Position numbers and translations under genes: made by a program | Origin: Macrostomum hystrix | Taxonomy: Eukaryota; Platyhelminthes; Macrostomidae | Assembly (NCBI GenBank): GCA_950097015.1 | Contig: CATNEN010000001.1 | Coordinates: forward strand, 23,502,501 to 23,566,500 | Direction of reading: 5' to 3' | Length of the DNA stretch: 64,000 bases | Part shown: positions 33,799 through 45,321 of the stretch, piece by piece | How the letters are laid out: every line of letters starts with the position of its first letter | Position numbering within the stretch: the first letter of the stretch is position 1 | Notes under the pieces: model-generated | The model's database searches: none | What the model was told of the DNA's origin: nothing | What the model saw: the letters and a program-made list of their open reading frames with translations, nothing else

Positions 33799-36700
33799 TC
33801 AGTCCACATTCTTGACGTGATTCTTCAGGTACTTCATCAGGGCGAACATGCGCAGTCGCTTTTTGCCAAACAGTCGCTCGAATTCTGCATCGCAGATGAC
33901 AAACTGCTTGTTCTTGGGATCAAACATGTCGCGCTCCTTGGCGATATCCCATAGACGCTTCACCACCTGAAACATTCGGGTGAGCATTCAAAATGCGATT
34001 GGATTTTATAAATACAAACATTTAGTTAATCAATAATACCCTACACAATTTTTCTGATGAGAATCGAACCACAGACCTTATTCATTACAAGCTACATGCT
34101 CTTCAAGGTCACTATTTAACTAGCCAATGGGAGCGTGTCGTGCAGTTTACCCCCAAGGCACAGCGAGAGTGTACACTGCCTGATGAGTAAGTCCAGGCAG
34201 ATGTACTCACACCTGTGTGTGCCTGCATGCGTGTTTTGCATAATTGGAAGAATTCTAAAGTAGCTAAGACTGCAGGTTTACGTATAAGGCTATGGATAAG
34301 GCAACTATTAGCTTCCGTTTCTTGAGTTTTTCCCAAATCAAATGGTAAAAATCCCGTTACAATTATTTACCGACACACGCACATTGTGGAGTGGGGTTAA
34401 TATAAAAATAATAATTGCAGGAGAGCTGCGGGCAGTGGCGCACCATTTGGTGACACTAGACCCGCAGCCAGCGAGGAGGCAATTCTGCCCATTTCGCTGA
34501 CTCCTGAGCACACACTCACACAGATACTGTACGCAGGCGCACACTCATACAGGTGTGTACATCTGCCCTGACTTTCTCATCGTCAGGCAGTGTACACTCT
34601 CACTGTGCCTTGGAGGTTGGCCCTCAAAGTCGTAAATTGCACGACAAGTCCCCAAGCCTTCTCTCCGCGGCTGCGCCCCAAATGAATGTGGCCTCGCCGT
34701 GGAATCGAACTTAGGGACCGTGGTCAATAAACCAATAGCCATGAACATCCAGAACACGGGCTAAAATTTTCCTTCTTTCTCTATCTATTCAACCAATAGC
34801 CATGAACATCCAGAACACGGGCTAAAATTTTCCTTCTTTCTCTATCTATTCAACCAATAGCCATGAACATCCAGAACACGGGCTAAAATTTTCCTTCTTT
34901 CTCTATCTATTCAACCAATAGCCATGAACATCCAGAACACGGGCTAAAATTTTCCTTCTTTCTCTATCTATTCAACCAATAGCCATGAACATCCAGAACA
35001 CGGGCTAAAATATTCCTTCTTTCTCTATCTATTCAACCAATAGCCATGAACATCCAGAACACGGGCTAAAATTTTCCTTCTTTCTCTATCTATTCAACCA
35101 ATAGCCATGAACATCCAGAACACGGGCTAAAATTTTCCTTCTTTCTCTATCTATTCAACCAATAGCCATGAACATCCAGAACACGGGCTAAAATTTTCCT
35201 TCTTTCTGTATCTATTCAACCAATAGCCATGAACATCCAGAACACGGGCTAAAATTTTCCTTCTTTCTGTATCTATTCAACCAATAGCCATGAACATCCA
35301 GAACACGGGCTAAAATTTTCCTTCTTTCTCTATCTATTCAACCAATAGCCATGAACATCCAGAACACGGGCTAAAATTTTCCTTCTTTCTGTATCTATTC
35401 AACCAATAGCCATGAACATCCAGAACACGGGCTAAAATTTTCCTTCTTTCTCTATCTATTCAACCAATAGCCATGAACATCCAGAACACGGGCTAAAATT
35501 TTCCTTCTTTCTGTATCTATTCAACCAATAGCCATGAACATCCAGAACACGGGCTAAAATTTTCCTTCTTTCTGTATCTATTCAACCAATAGCCATGAAC
35601 ATCCAGAACACGGGCTAAAATTTTCCTTCTTTCTCTATCTATTCAACCAATAGCCATGAACATCCAGAACACGGGCTAAAATTTTCCGCTTTATCCAATG
35701 AGACGACTTTCCGGAATTACAAAACATCGACGATGCTGACGTCGGACTGCTTTGAAAGTTGGTTCATCGTAAAGGGCGGAAAAATGTTGATTCAGGTGGT
35801 GGACTCTCAGGAAAATCGGTCATTCGGTTTGGGAGCTGTCGAGAATTAGGCAATGGGGATGGTGTGGTGTTGGGACAAGCTCTATAGAACTATTTCTAAG
35901 TGATTCATCAGTGACCACAAGCAGCTAGGCCAGTCATTCCAGACCTGCTGTCTCGGCATGGAGTCGCAGCCGACCACCTCGGCCAGAGCCGGGCTCAGGG
36001 CGCACGGCTTCGAGAAGCCGCCGCCGCCGCCGCCGGACTTCCTCGGCGCCCGCTTGCTCTTGGCAGCCGAGCCAGACGAGGCGTCCCTAGTGGCGCTTCT
36101 TCTCTGCCGGGTTGTCAAGCCGTTCTCCTTCAGATGCAGCTGCCTGGCCAGTTCCTCGTCTGTCATCGGCTGGTCCACTTTGTCGGCTGATGATTTAGAT
36201 TGAGAGGCCCGCTTAGCCGCCGGTGCTGACTTTTTGGCTGGCCTGGCATCCTCCAGATCGGACAGGCTAGAGTCTGTGTCGTCATCCTCAGCTTCCTCAT
36301 CCGAGTCGGCTTTATTGCCAGCGGAGCGAGCAGCCAGCACAGACTCGATGGCCTGCTCAATCTCTGCCTTCTGTTCAGCCAGGCTAACACCCAGGCGCTC
36401 CTCCAACTCCTTGCGAACCTTTTTAACTGTGAGCGAATTCAAATCGGCGCCATCGAGCAGCTCTGACATTGGCGAGGGGAATAGAAGGCTAGTTAGCACA
36501 TTAGAGTTTCCAGTTTGGACTAGATTAGCAATAATTTGGCATACAAGTTAATTCAATTTAACTTCTGCGTAGAAAATTTACATGTAATTAATTTGAGGCT
36601 GATTTACAGCCAGTGATATATGCCAGCTAATATGCTGATACCAAGGACATGTAAATCAGGGTCAAGTGTACTTTAAGATGCAAAATTAAGAACTAAAAGT

Positions 36701-37962
36701 TGAAACTTAACAATATATTGATTGTATATTTTAGCACAACACCTATGAAAAGCATAGCACTATCCTGAGAACTAACTCAGGGTTATACTTTTAGCAAAGC
36801 AATGTATACTACACTGTGTCTTATAGGTAGAGTTTTGCCATAACAAAAAAATTATTGTATCTGTATCCATAACTTAAAAAATTACCATAACCTTTGTATC
36901 ATATGTATTACTCTTATTTGGATGTGTGTAGGCCCTAACTCAGAGTAACTTTGGGATATACTATAATTCTAAAGCCAAGGAGACCACAGCCAAAAAATTA
37001 AGCCTTTCCTATGACTCAACAGGTTTGGGGTGAAGTGCCTCCCAACTACCCCAATAGCTTGAGTCCCCAATGCCACAGTAGGGAATTAAGAGTTTCCATT
37101 GTTGGCAGTCTAAAGAAGTTCCTTTGTTATTATTTCTGTAAAATGCAGTTTATCTTTACAGTCCACCAATAGCCTAGTCAACAGACTATGCAAAACCTTA
37201 CCCACAATTTGCATATGGCATTGAAATTTCTCAAGGGCTTGAGTTTCAAACACTAAGGAATTAGGAGTTCCCATTATCTAGCAGTCAGTCTGCGGTGTCA
37301 TGCGATATCCTCTTAATCATTAGCTCTCATTATTCTTTCTACATCTTGTCATAGCCATCCATATATTCCCATAAATATCCATGTAGCCTTGAAGTCTTTA
37401 TTAGAGGCTTGAGTTTGTAAAGAATTTTTGTGTTTCTTTCTATATCTGTTTCTATACTTTCTTTTAGTCTCTATTGTGTCTGTGCTGTTTGTTTTACTCA
37501 CTTCAGCACAAACTATATTTGAGAACTTAAGATATAGAAACTAGTTATAGGAAACAGAAGTTTCCCTAACCATATCCATATATTTTGTCCAAAAAGCGAA
37601 ATATCTATAACTTCCTATAGCCATATCTGTAGCTAAGGTGGAACTCTACTTATAGGTTGGCCATTAAGGGCACAAATTATACAAGCCCCAAGCTATAGTC
37701 AGGAAAGTGACAATTTGGTAAGAAAATGCAAAAAAATATTATCCTTTTTATAAAACAGAGCATCGAGACCATTTAAAATAATATTTTAGTTTTCTTAAAT
37801 ATTCTAAAAACTTGAATTTTGTACATCCAGTAGACCAGCTTTGACTTTCTTCAGCATTAGTTTAATAAGTCTGAAATGATATCAAGGCATATCTAAATAT
37901 AGAGGCTACTGTACTGAGTACTTACTTGAAACTTCTTTGCGAATCACTGTATTTTCAACCAT
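33799..37962 (-). CDS. DEK_C plus SWIB/MDM2 domain protein (three exons, complete)
   Basis: Exons on minus: 37926-37962, 35945-36462, 33799-33966, introns in phases 1 and 0, 240 residues. The joined start reads MVENTVIRKEVSKLLDGADL and runs into NSLTVKKVRKELEERLG, a DEK_C domain. The middle is acidic then Lys/Ser/Ala-rich, with a GGGGGG tract. The C-terminus is a SWIB domain split between exons 2 and 3: FSKPCALSPALAEVVG then VVKRLWDIAKERDMFDPKN and FGKKRLRMFALMKYLKNHV. This architecture matches small eukaryotic nuclear SWIB proteins such as the UAF30/Spp27 group, implicated in RNA polymerase I transcription and chromatin. Function here is inferred from architecture. Intron 2 carries a SINE, a 61-bp array and a dispersed repeat. 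Confidence 0.93.
34135..34240 (+). mobile_element. SINE family 1 fragment in SWIB-gene intron 2
   Basis: Internal segment only (cccaaggcacagcgagagtg, tacactgcctgatgag, acacctgtgtgtgcctgc). Both ends are missing. Confidence 0.65.
34395..34735 (-). mobile_element. SINE family 1 copy truncated at its head, SWIB-gene intron 2
   Basis: Tail (ataaaaataataattgcagg on plus), full body and the B-box region are present. The head is cut off just past the B box, exactly where the 61-bp tandem array begins. Confidence 0.85.
34736..35690. repeat. Minisatellite, 61-bp unit, SWIB-gene intron 2
   Basis: About 15.6 nearly identical copies of a 61-bp unit (ccaatagccatgaacatcca, gaacacgggctaaaattttc, cttctttctctatctattca). 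The main variation is tctctat versus tctgtat, which occurs in copies of the right half, plus one tattcc change. Confidence 0.96.
35700..35850 (-). repeat. Unnamed dispersed repeat, copy 2 (inverted)
   Basis: Reverse complement shares a colinear ~140-bp stretch with 31290-31435. It sits between the 61-bp array and the exon 2 donor of the SWIB gene. Confidence 0.7.
37655..37700 (-). mobile_element. Short SINE family 1 remnant
   Basis: Matches only the ggttggccctcaagggcg-taaatt-acaagcccc segment of the family body. Located in SWIB-gene intron 1. Confidence 0.45.
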
Positions 37963-39485
37963 TGTGCTGAGTGCTTGAAGCAAAGTTGCCGTACTGTAGT
38001 GTAACAATGTACAGGTAAGTAAACACTACTGCGCTGTGGATAGTGTAGACAAATTTTTATGGGAAAAATTATTCTCACGTCACTCAAGACTACGAAATAA
38101 CGCCAAATTAGTTGCAATCAGTTATTGCAAAAATATCGCCACACATAAAGAGGGAGACTTGTAGTCAAGCTAGATCGAACAAATTTAAAACAATAGACTT
38201 ATAGTTTAAATATAGAGACATTTTTAAACAGAACAAATTTCAATCGATTAAACACGCGACAAGTCCGTCACCTGTAAACAATTATAGCGTTATTTACTTT
38301 ATTCCGTAAAAATACATTTGGAATTTAAAAAACACAATTTACAATTCCATGCTACTTATTTGATTCTTAGGGCTTAAGAAGCGTGCCTAAAAACTGAAGC
38401 AGTAGTAAAATATTTTTTTATAGAGGCGAAAGACCGTTTAAAAAATCGCAAAAATCTAAATTTAGCGATGAGCGATTCAATACCTATAATGAGTTTACTT
38501 TTCAATCATATCTGTTTAATTATTCTGCCTAATTCCCAGCTGACAAGAATTACCAAAAATAAATGTTGTGGTGCGATATAATACATAGATTGGCAACTCG
38601 ACCCTTCTGCCAGTCCTGCAGAAGTTTCCCGTAGCCGCGAGCTAGCATAAATATTGAATCATAACAACACAAGTTTTGAAGGCACGCAGCCACATCTCTA
38701 TAGGTGCGTTCATCTGCCCTGACTTAAGTATCAGACTGTGCCTTGCAAGTTGCCCCGAGGCGTAGCATTTGTCAGACCAATTCTAATGCATTCTGCTTCT
38801 CTTGGCAGCTGCGCCAGAAAATTAATGCGGATAACTCGGATGTCATGGACCATCAATGCGAAAGCCACACGTGTTACGCCTTTTGCCACTAATCCCTACC
38901 CTTATTCCTGTAAACTCACACGTTCCTATACCAGATCCCTGGACAAATTAGATTTTAGAAGGGTAAGAGCACAAAATTTCATTCCTATCAATATAACTAC
39001 GAGCGTATTGTCGCCTAGCTTTAGGTTCTGGGTTGAACCTTGGCCCAGAAATTATAGACACTTATGAAGTCCCGAATATTTGAAAACTCGGCTGTTGAAC
39101 CGTAAAAACAGCTGGTTTTGATCCGAAACTTTTCGTCCATAAGTTTGCCTGCTCGTTTATACTCTGCCCGGCGGTCAATGGGTAAAAGGGGACCGCAATG
39201 GCTAAAGTCTTTCTAGATCACCAGCTTGGTTTTCCTCCTGGAAATTGTACTTGCAGAAATGGGAGATCGCAAGTTCAACACCAAATTTAATTAAAAAATT
39301 GATTAATTTTACTAATGCTGTAAATATAACGTTACTTATTAGTCCCAACAATAAAAGTAGAAATTTAGACAATAATCATGAACAATAGATTAGCTAGAAA
39401 AAATCCAGAAATTAACGGCAACCAGTTTTGCCATCTGAACATGGCACACGTAAGCACGTAAGAACACGTAAATAAGAAGTAAAAT
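37963..39485. other. Upstream flank of SWIB gene, with a degenerate SINE
   Basis: No gene recognised. A strongly diverged family 1 SINE on minus can be traced at about 38700-38840 (catctgccctgact, gactgtgccttgcaagttg, gctgcgcca). The first few hundred bases must hold the SWIB-gene promoter, but no clear element was seen. Confidence 0.45.
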
Positions 39486-39498
39486 ATGACAACAACAA

Positions 39499-39534
<36 letters not shown>

Positions 39535-39553
39535 CCACAACAACAACAACAAA
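39486..39553. repeat. (AAC)n microsatellite
   Basis: About 22 AAC triplets with a few substitutions (aaa, acc). It may have grown from the tail of a retroelement, since a reverse-transcriptase remnant lies directly beside it. Confidence 0.95.
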
Positions 39554-39649
39554 GAACTCCTCCCGCCAGCCACGCAGTGGCCAGAAATGGGGGAGGATCG
39601 TCAGACAGCGCGTCTCTGGGCCACGACCTCAAAAAGTCACACCCACCTG

Positions 39650-40095
39650 CTTGGTGTGGGGCGCCAGCATCACTCAGAAGCCGGTCAGGAAACTCGCCGT
39701 TCGCCCTTGGCCTCGCCTGCGTGGTCCTTGCAGCTTGAGCAGCAGTACGTCGTGTAGCGACTCAAGGCAGCGGGCCTCCGACCGGATGACGTGGCCAGCA
39801 TCAGGCGTGCCCTTGCGTTGAGCGCGGCTTCGCTGCAAACCCGAACGCCGCACGCAGCATGGCCGCAGGCGCATGCGCAGCGTCCAGCTGCCTCTCCAAG
39901 GCGTCCGTCAGGGTCTAGGTCTCGGCGTTATACAGCAAGACAGTCTCAACGACTGCCTGAAACAGCCGAGCCCTGAGCCCGTCGTCCAGTGCCTCAGATT
40001 GGAGCACGGAGCGCACAGAGCGAAACGCGGCCCAGGGCCAGTCCTCGTCATCTCACCATGAGGTCGTCGGCGACGTCCGGCACGAGGTCACCGAG
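39650..40095 (-). pseudogene. Non-LTR retrotransposon reverse-transcriptase remnant
   Basis: Translating minus shows LFQAVVETVLLYNAET, a stop where tryptophan is expected, then TLTDALERQLDAAHA and MLRAAFGF. This is the segment after the RT palm in non-LTR elements, usually of the form LLYG-ETWTLT...LDxxHxxxLRxxxG. Further stops and frame changes follow. No catalytic YxDD box, endonuclease or ends are present. It is a dead, 5'-truncated fragment. Confidence 0.72.
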
Positions 40096-40204
40096 GTATA
40101 AGAAACGATGACAGCGGGTAAGTCTGAAAAAATAAGTGTAAAAAAAAACTTCTGGCTTGTTAGGGGCAGTTAAAAACTGCTTGAAAATTTGTGCGCGAAA
40201 GCAT

Positions 40205-43200
40205 CTTTAAAGACGACGAAAATATCTATCGAGGTAGATTCTTGTGGGTGATGTAGACACTCGGGGTAGATTCTTGCGGGAGATGTAAACACTCGAGGTA
40301 GATTCTTTGGGGAGATGTAAACACTCGAGGTAGATTCTTGCGGGAGATGTAGACACTCGGGGTAGATTCTTGCGGAAGATGTAGACACTCGAGGTAGATT
40401 CTTGCGGGAGATGTAAACACTCGAGGTAGATTCTTTGGGGAGATGTAGACACTCGAGGTAGATTCTTGCGGGAGATGTAAACACTCGAGGTAGATTCTTT
40501 GGGGAGATGTAGACACTCGAGGTAGATTCTTGCGGGAGATGTAAACACTCGAGGTAGATTCTTGCGGGAGATGTAGACACTCGAGGTAGATTCTTGCGGG
40601 AGATGTAAACACTCGAGGTAGATTCTTGCGGGAGATGTAGACACTCGAGGTAGATTCTTGTGGGAGATGTAGACACTCGAGGTAGATTCTTGCGGGAGAT
40701 GTAAACACTCGAGGTAGATTCTTGCGGGAGATGTAGACACTCGAGGTAGATTCTTGTGGGAGATGTAGACACTCGAGGTAGATTCTTGGGGGAGATGTAG
40801 ACACTCGGGGTAGATTCTTGTGTTAGAGGTGCCATATGAACACTCGGATAGATTCATGTGGGAGGTATTGTCATTCAGGGTAGATTTCTTGTGGGAGGTG
40901 TGGACAGTCGGGGTAGATTCTTGTGGGAGGTGTGGACAGTCGGGGTAGATTATTGTGGGAGGTGCAGTCACTCGGGGTAGATTATTGTGGGAGATGTAGA
41001 CACTCGAGGTAGATTCTTGCGGGAGATGTAAACACTCGAGGTAGATTCTTGCGGGAGATGTAGACACTCGAGGTAGATTCTTGTGGGAGATGTAGACACT
41101 CGAGGTAGATTCTTGTGGGAGATGTAGACACTCGAGGTAGATTCTTGTGGGAGATGTAGACACTCGAGGTAGATTCTTGTGGGAGATGTAGACACTCGAG
41201 GTAGATTCTTGCGGGAGATGTAGACACTTGGGGTAGATTCTTGCGGGAGATGTAGACACTCGAGGTAGATTCTTGTGGGAGATGTAGACACTCGAGGTAG
41301 ATTCTTGCGGGAGATGTAGACACTCGAGGTAGATTCTTGCGGGAGATGTAGACACTCGAGGTAGATTATTGTGGGAGATATAGACACTCGAGGTAGATTC
41401 TTGCGGGAGATGTAGACACTCGAGGTAGATTCTTGTGGGAGATGTAGACACTCGAGGTAGATTCTTGCGGGAGATGTAGACACTTGGGGTAGATTCTTGC
41501 GGGAGATGTAGACACTCGAGGTAGATTCTTGCGGGAGATGTAGACACTCGAGGTAGATTCTTGTGGGAGATGTAGACACTCGAGGTAGATTCTTGGGGGA
41601 GATGTAGACACTCGGGGTAGATTCTTGGGGGAGATGTAGACACTCGAGGTAGATTCTTGGGGGAGATGTAGACACTCGAGGTAGATTCTTGTGGGAGATG
41701 TAGACACTCGAGGTAGATTCTTGGGGGAGATGTAGACACTCGGGGTAGATTCTTGTGTTAGAGGTGCCATATGAACACTCGGATAGATTCATGTGGGAGG
41801 TATTGTCATTCAGGGTAGATTTCTTGTGGGAGGTGTGGACAGTCGGGGTAGATTCTTGTGGGAGGTGTGGACAGTCGGGGTAGATTATTGTGGGAGGTGC
41901 AGTCACTCGGGGTAGATTATTGTGGGAGATGTAGACACTCGAGGTAGATTCTTGCGGGAGATGTAAACACTCGAGGTAGATTCTTGCGGGAGATGTAGAC
42001 ACTCGAGGTAGATTCTTGTGGGAGATGTAGACACTCGAGGTAGATTCTTGTGGGAGATGTAGACACTCGAGGTAGATTCTTGTGGGAGATGTAGACACTC
42101 GAGGTAGATTCTTGTGGGAGATGTAGACACTCGAGGTAGATTCTTGCGGGAGATGTAGACACTTGGGGTAGATTCTTGCGGGAGATGTAGACACTCGAGG
42201 TAGATTCTTGTGGGAGATGTAGACACTCGAGGTAGATTCTTGCGGGAGATGTAGACACTCGAGGTAGATTCTTGTGGGAGATGTAGACACTCGAGGTAGA
42301 TTCTTGGGGGAGATGTAGACACTCGGGGTAGATTCTTGGGGGAGATGTAGACACTCGAGGTAGATTCTTGGGGGAGATGTAGACACTCGAGGTAGATTCT
42401 TGTGGGAGATGTAGACACTCGAGGTAGATTCTTGGGGGAGATGTAGACACTCGGGGTAGATTCTTGTGTTAGAGGTGCCATATGAACACTCGGATAGATT
42501 CATGTGGGAGGTATTGTCATTCAGGGTAGATTTCTTGTGGGAGGTGTGGACAGTCGGGGTAGATTCTTGTGGGAGGTGTGGACAGTCGGGGTAGATTATT
42601 GTGGGAGGTGCAGTCACTCGGGGTAGATTATTGTGGGAGATGTAGACACTCGAGGTAGATTCTTGCGGGAGATGTAAACACTCGAGGTAGATTCTTGCGG
42701 GAGATGTAGACACTCGAGGTAGATTCTTGTGGGAGATGTAGACACTCGAGGTAGATTCTTGTGGGAGATGTAGACACTCGAGGTAGATTCTTGTGGGAGA
42801 TGTAGACACTCGAGGTAGATTCTTGTGGGAGATGTAGACACTCGAGGTAGATTCTTGCGGGAGATGTAGACACTTGGGGTAGATTCTTGCGGGAGATGTA
42901 GACACTCGAGGTAGATTCTTGTGGGAGATGTAGACACTCGAGGTAGATTCTTGCGGGAGATGTAGACACTCGAGGTAGATTCTTGTGGGAGATGTAGACA
43001 CTCGAGGTAGATTCTTGGGGGAGATGTAGACACTCGGGGTAGATTCTTGGGGGAGATGTAGACACTCGAGGTAGATTCTTGGGGGAGATGTAGACACTCG
43101 AGGTAGATTCTTGTGGGAGATGTAGACACTCGAGGTAGATTCTTGGGGGAGATGTAGACACTCGGGGTAGATTCTTGTGTTAGAGGTGCCATATGAACAC

Positions 43201-44715
43201 TCGGATAGATTCATGTGGGAGGTATTGTCATTCAGGGTAGATTTCTTGTGGGAGGTGTGGACAGTCGGGGTAGATTATTGTGGGAGGTGTGGACAGTCGG
43301 GGTAGATTATTGTGGGAGGTGCAGTCACTCGGGGTAGATTATTGTGGGAGATGTAGACACTCGAGGTAGATTCTTGCGGGAGATGTAAACACTCGAGGTA
43401 GATTCTTGTGGGAGATGTAGACACTCGAGGTAGATTCTTGCGGGAGATGTAGACACTTGGGGTAGATTCTTGCGGGAGATGTAGACACTCGAGGTAGATT
43501 CTTGTGGGAGATGTAGACACTCGAGGTAGATTCTTGGGGGAGATGTAGACACTCGGGGTAGATTCTTGGGGGAGATGTAGACACTCGAGGTAGATTCTTG
43601 GGGGAGATGTAGACACTCGAGGTAGATTCTTGTGGGAGATGTAGACACTCGAGGTAGATTCTTGGGGGAGATGTAGACACTCGGGGTAGATTCTTGTGTT
43701 AGAGGTGCCATATGAACACTCGGATAGATTCATGTGGGAGGTATTGTCATTCAGGGTAGATTTCTTGTGGGAGGTGTGGACAGTCGGGGTAGATTATTGT
43801 GGGAGGTGTGGACAGTCGGGGTAGATTATTGTGGGAGGTGCAGTCACTCGGGGTAGATTATTGTGGGAGATGTAGACACTCGAGGTAGATTCTTGCGGGA
43901 GATGTAAACACTCGAGGTAGATTCTTGTGGGAGATGTAGACACTCGAGGTAGATTCTTGCGGGAGATGTAGACACTTGGGGTAGATTCTTGCGGGAGATG
44001 TAGACACTCGAGGTAGATTCTTGTGGGAGATGTAGACACTCGAGGTAGATTCTTGCGGGAGATGTAGACACTCGAGGTAGATTCTTGCGGGAGATGTAGA
44101 CACTCGAGGTAGATTCTTGTGGGAGATATAGACACTCGAGGTAGATTCTTGCGGGAGATGTAGACACTCGAGGTAGATTCTTGTGGGAGATGTAGACACT
44201 CGAGGTAGATTCTTTGGGGAGATGTAGACACTCGAGGTAGATTCTTGCGGGAGATGTAGACACTCGAGGTAGATTCTTGTGGGAGATGTAGACACTCGAG
44301 GTAGATTCTTGGGGGAGATGTAGACACTCGGGGTAGATTCTTGTGTTAGAGGTGCCATATGAACACTCGGATAGATTCATGTGGGAGGTATTGTCATTCA
44401 GGGTAGATTTCTTGTGGGAGGTGTGGACAGTCGGGGTAGATTCTTGTGGGAGGTGTGGACAGTCGGGGTAGATTATTGTGGGAGGTGTGGACAGTCGGGG
44501 TAGATTATTGTGGGAGGTGCAGTCACTCGGGGTAGATTATTGTGGGAGATCTAGACACTCGGGGTAGATTATTGTGGGAGGTGCAGTCACTCGGGGTAGA
44601 TTATTGTGGGAGATCTAGACACTCGGGGTAGATTATTGTGGGAGATCTAGACACTCGGGGTAGATTATTGTGGGAGATCTAGACACTCGGGGTAGATTAT
44701 TGTGGGATGTATAGT
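40205..44715. repeat. Satellite of 32-bp monomers in higher-order repeats
   Basis: About 4.5 kb of a 32-bp monomer (ggtagattcttgcgggagat, gtagacactcga). A distinctive insert containing gtgccatatgaacactcgga recurs at 40829, 41764, 42475, 43186, 43705 and 44352. Spacings are 935, 711, 711, 519 and 647 bp. These differ from one another by 224, 192 and 64 bp, all exact multiples of 32. The two 711-bp units are nearly identical. Because 32 is not a multiple of three, all three minus frames cycle through a 32-residue pattern without stops, producing an apparent 748-codon frame that is not a gene. The right end degenerates into a gatctagacactcggggtag form. Confidence 0.95.
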
Positions 44716-45321
44716 CCCTGAGTTGCGAGCTTCAATAATTTTTTGGAGTCTTATTGAGAAAATACTTGTGATATAGAAAGCGTGAAAATACAGTAGCAGA
44801 AATCTTTAAAGTCCTCTCGGAGCACCAATTTGTCGACGAATTTCCAGCAATTACACGCTCACTGTCTTTGTAGGACCAGCTGCCGGAGCATGCCAGCCCA
44901 CAGGTAAACAGAAAATTTTTAAACACAGAAAGACTATACTTAAGGGACAAAAAATTGTGCAATTCGAGCTCAAAGGTGACTTCGGCGCAGCCTTGCATCG
45001 ATGGACTTTAAAAGCAAGCGAATTTTCGCTCAAAGGAATCGCACCAGCCATCCTCAAAGAAATTGTTATGCCCAATGGCTTCGTCTTCCAAAATTTGTTT
45101 ATAAAAGTAGGCTCCAAATCCTGCCAATAAATCCAAGGACAGACTGTCTTACTTTTACTCCGCCTCAGCGATCAAGAGTTAAAACCAAGGATCAACGTCA
45201 GAGGGCCTTTTGGAATATAATAATAGGCAAGTATTAGAATTGATATTTCACAATTAAGGAAGTGAAACATACCATCAACATAATTCCTCCATCCCGCAAT
45301 TCTAGACTCAACAAGCCTGCC
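44716..45321. other. Upstream flank of the vasopressin/oxytocin-like gene
   Basis: No gene recognised. It should contain the promoter and 5' UTR, but no convincing TATA element was identified. Two overlapping minus frames at 44732-45117 show no domain. Confidence 0.45.

Noticed and set aside
40968-43214. 748-codon minus-strand open frame in the 32-bp satellite
   Set aside because: All three minus frames are open because the monomer lacks stops in any phase. There is no start context, splice support or homology. It is satellite DNA, not a gene.
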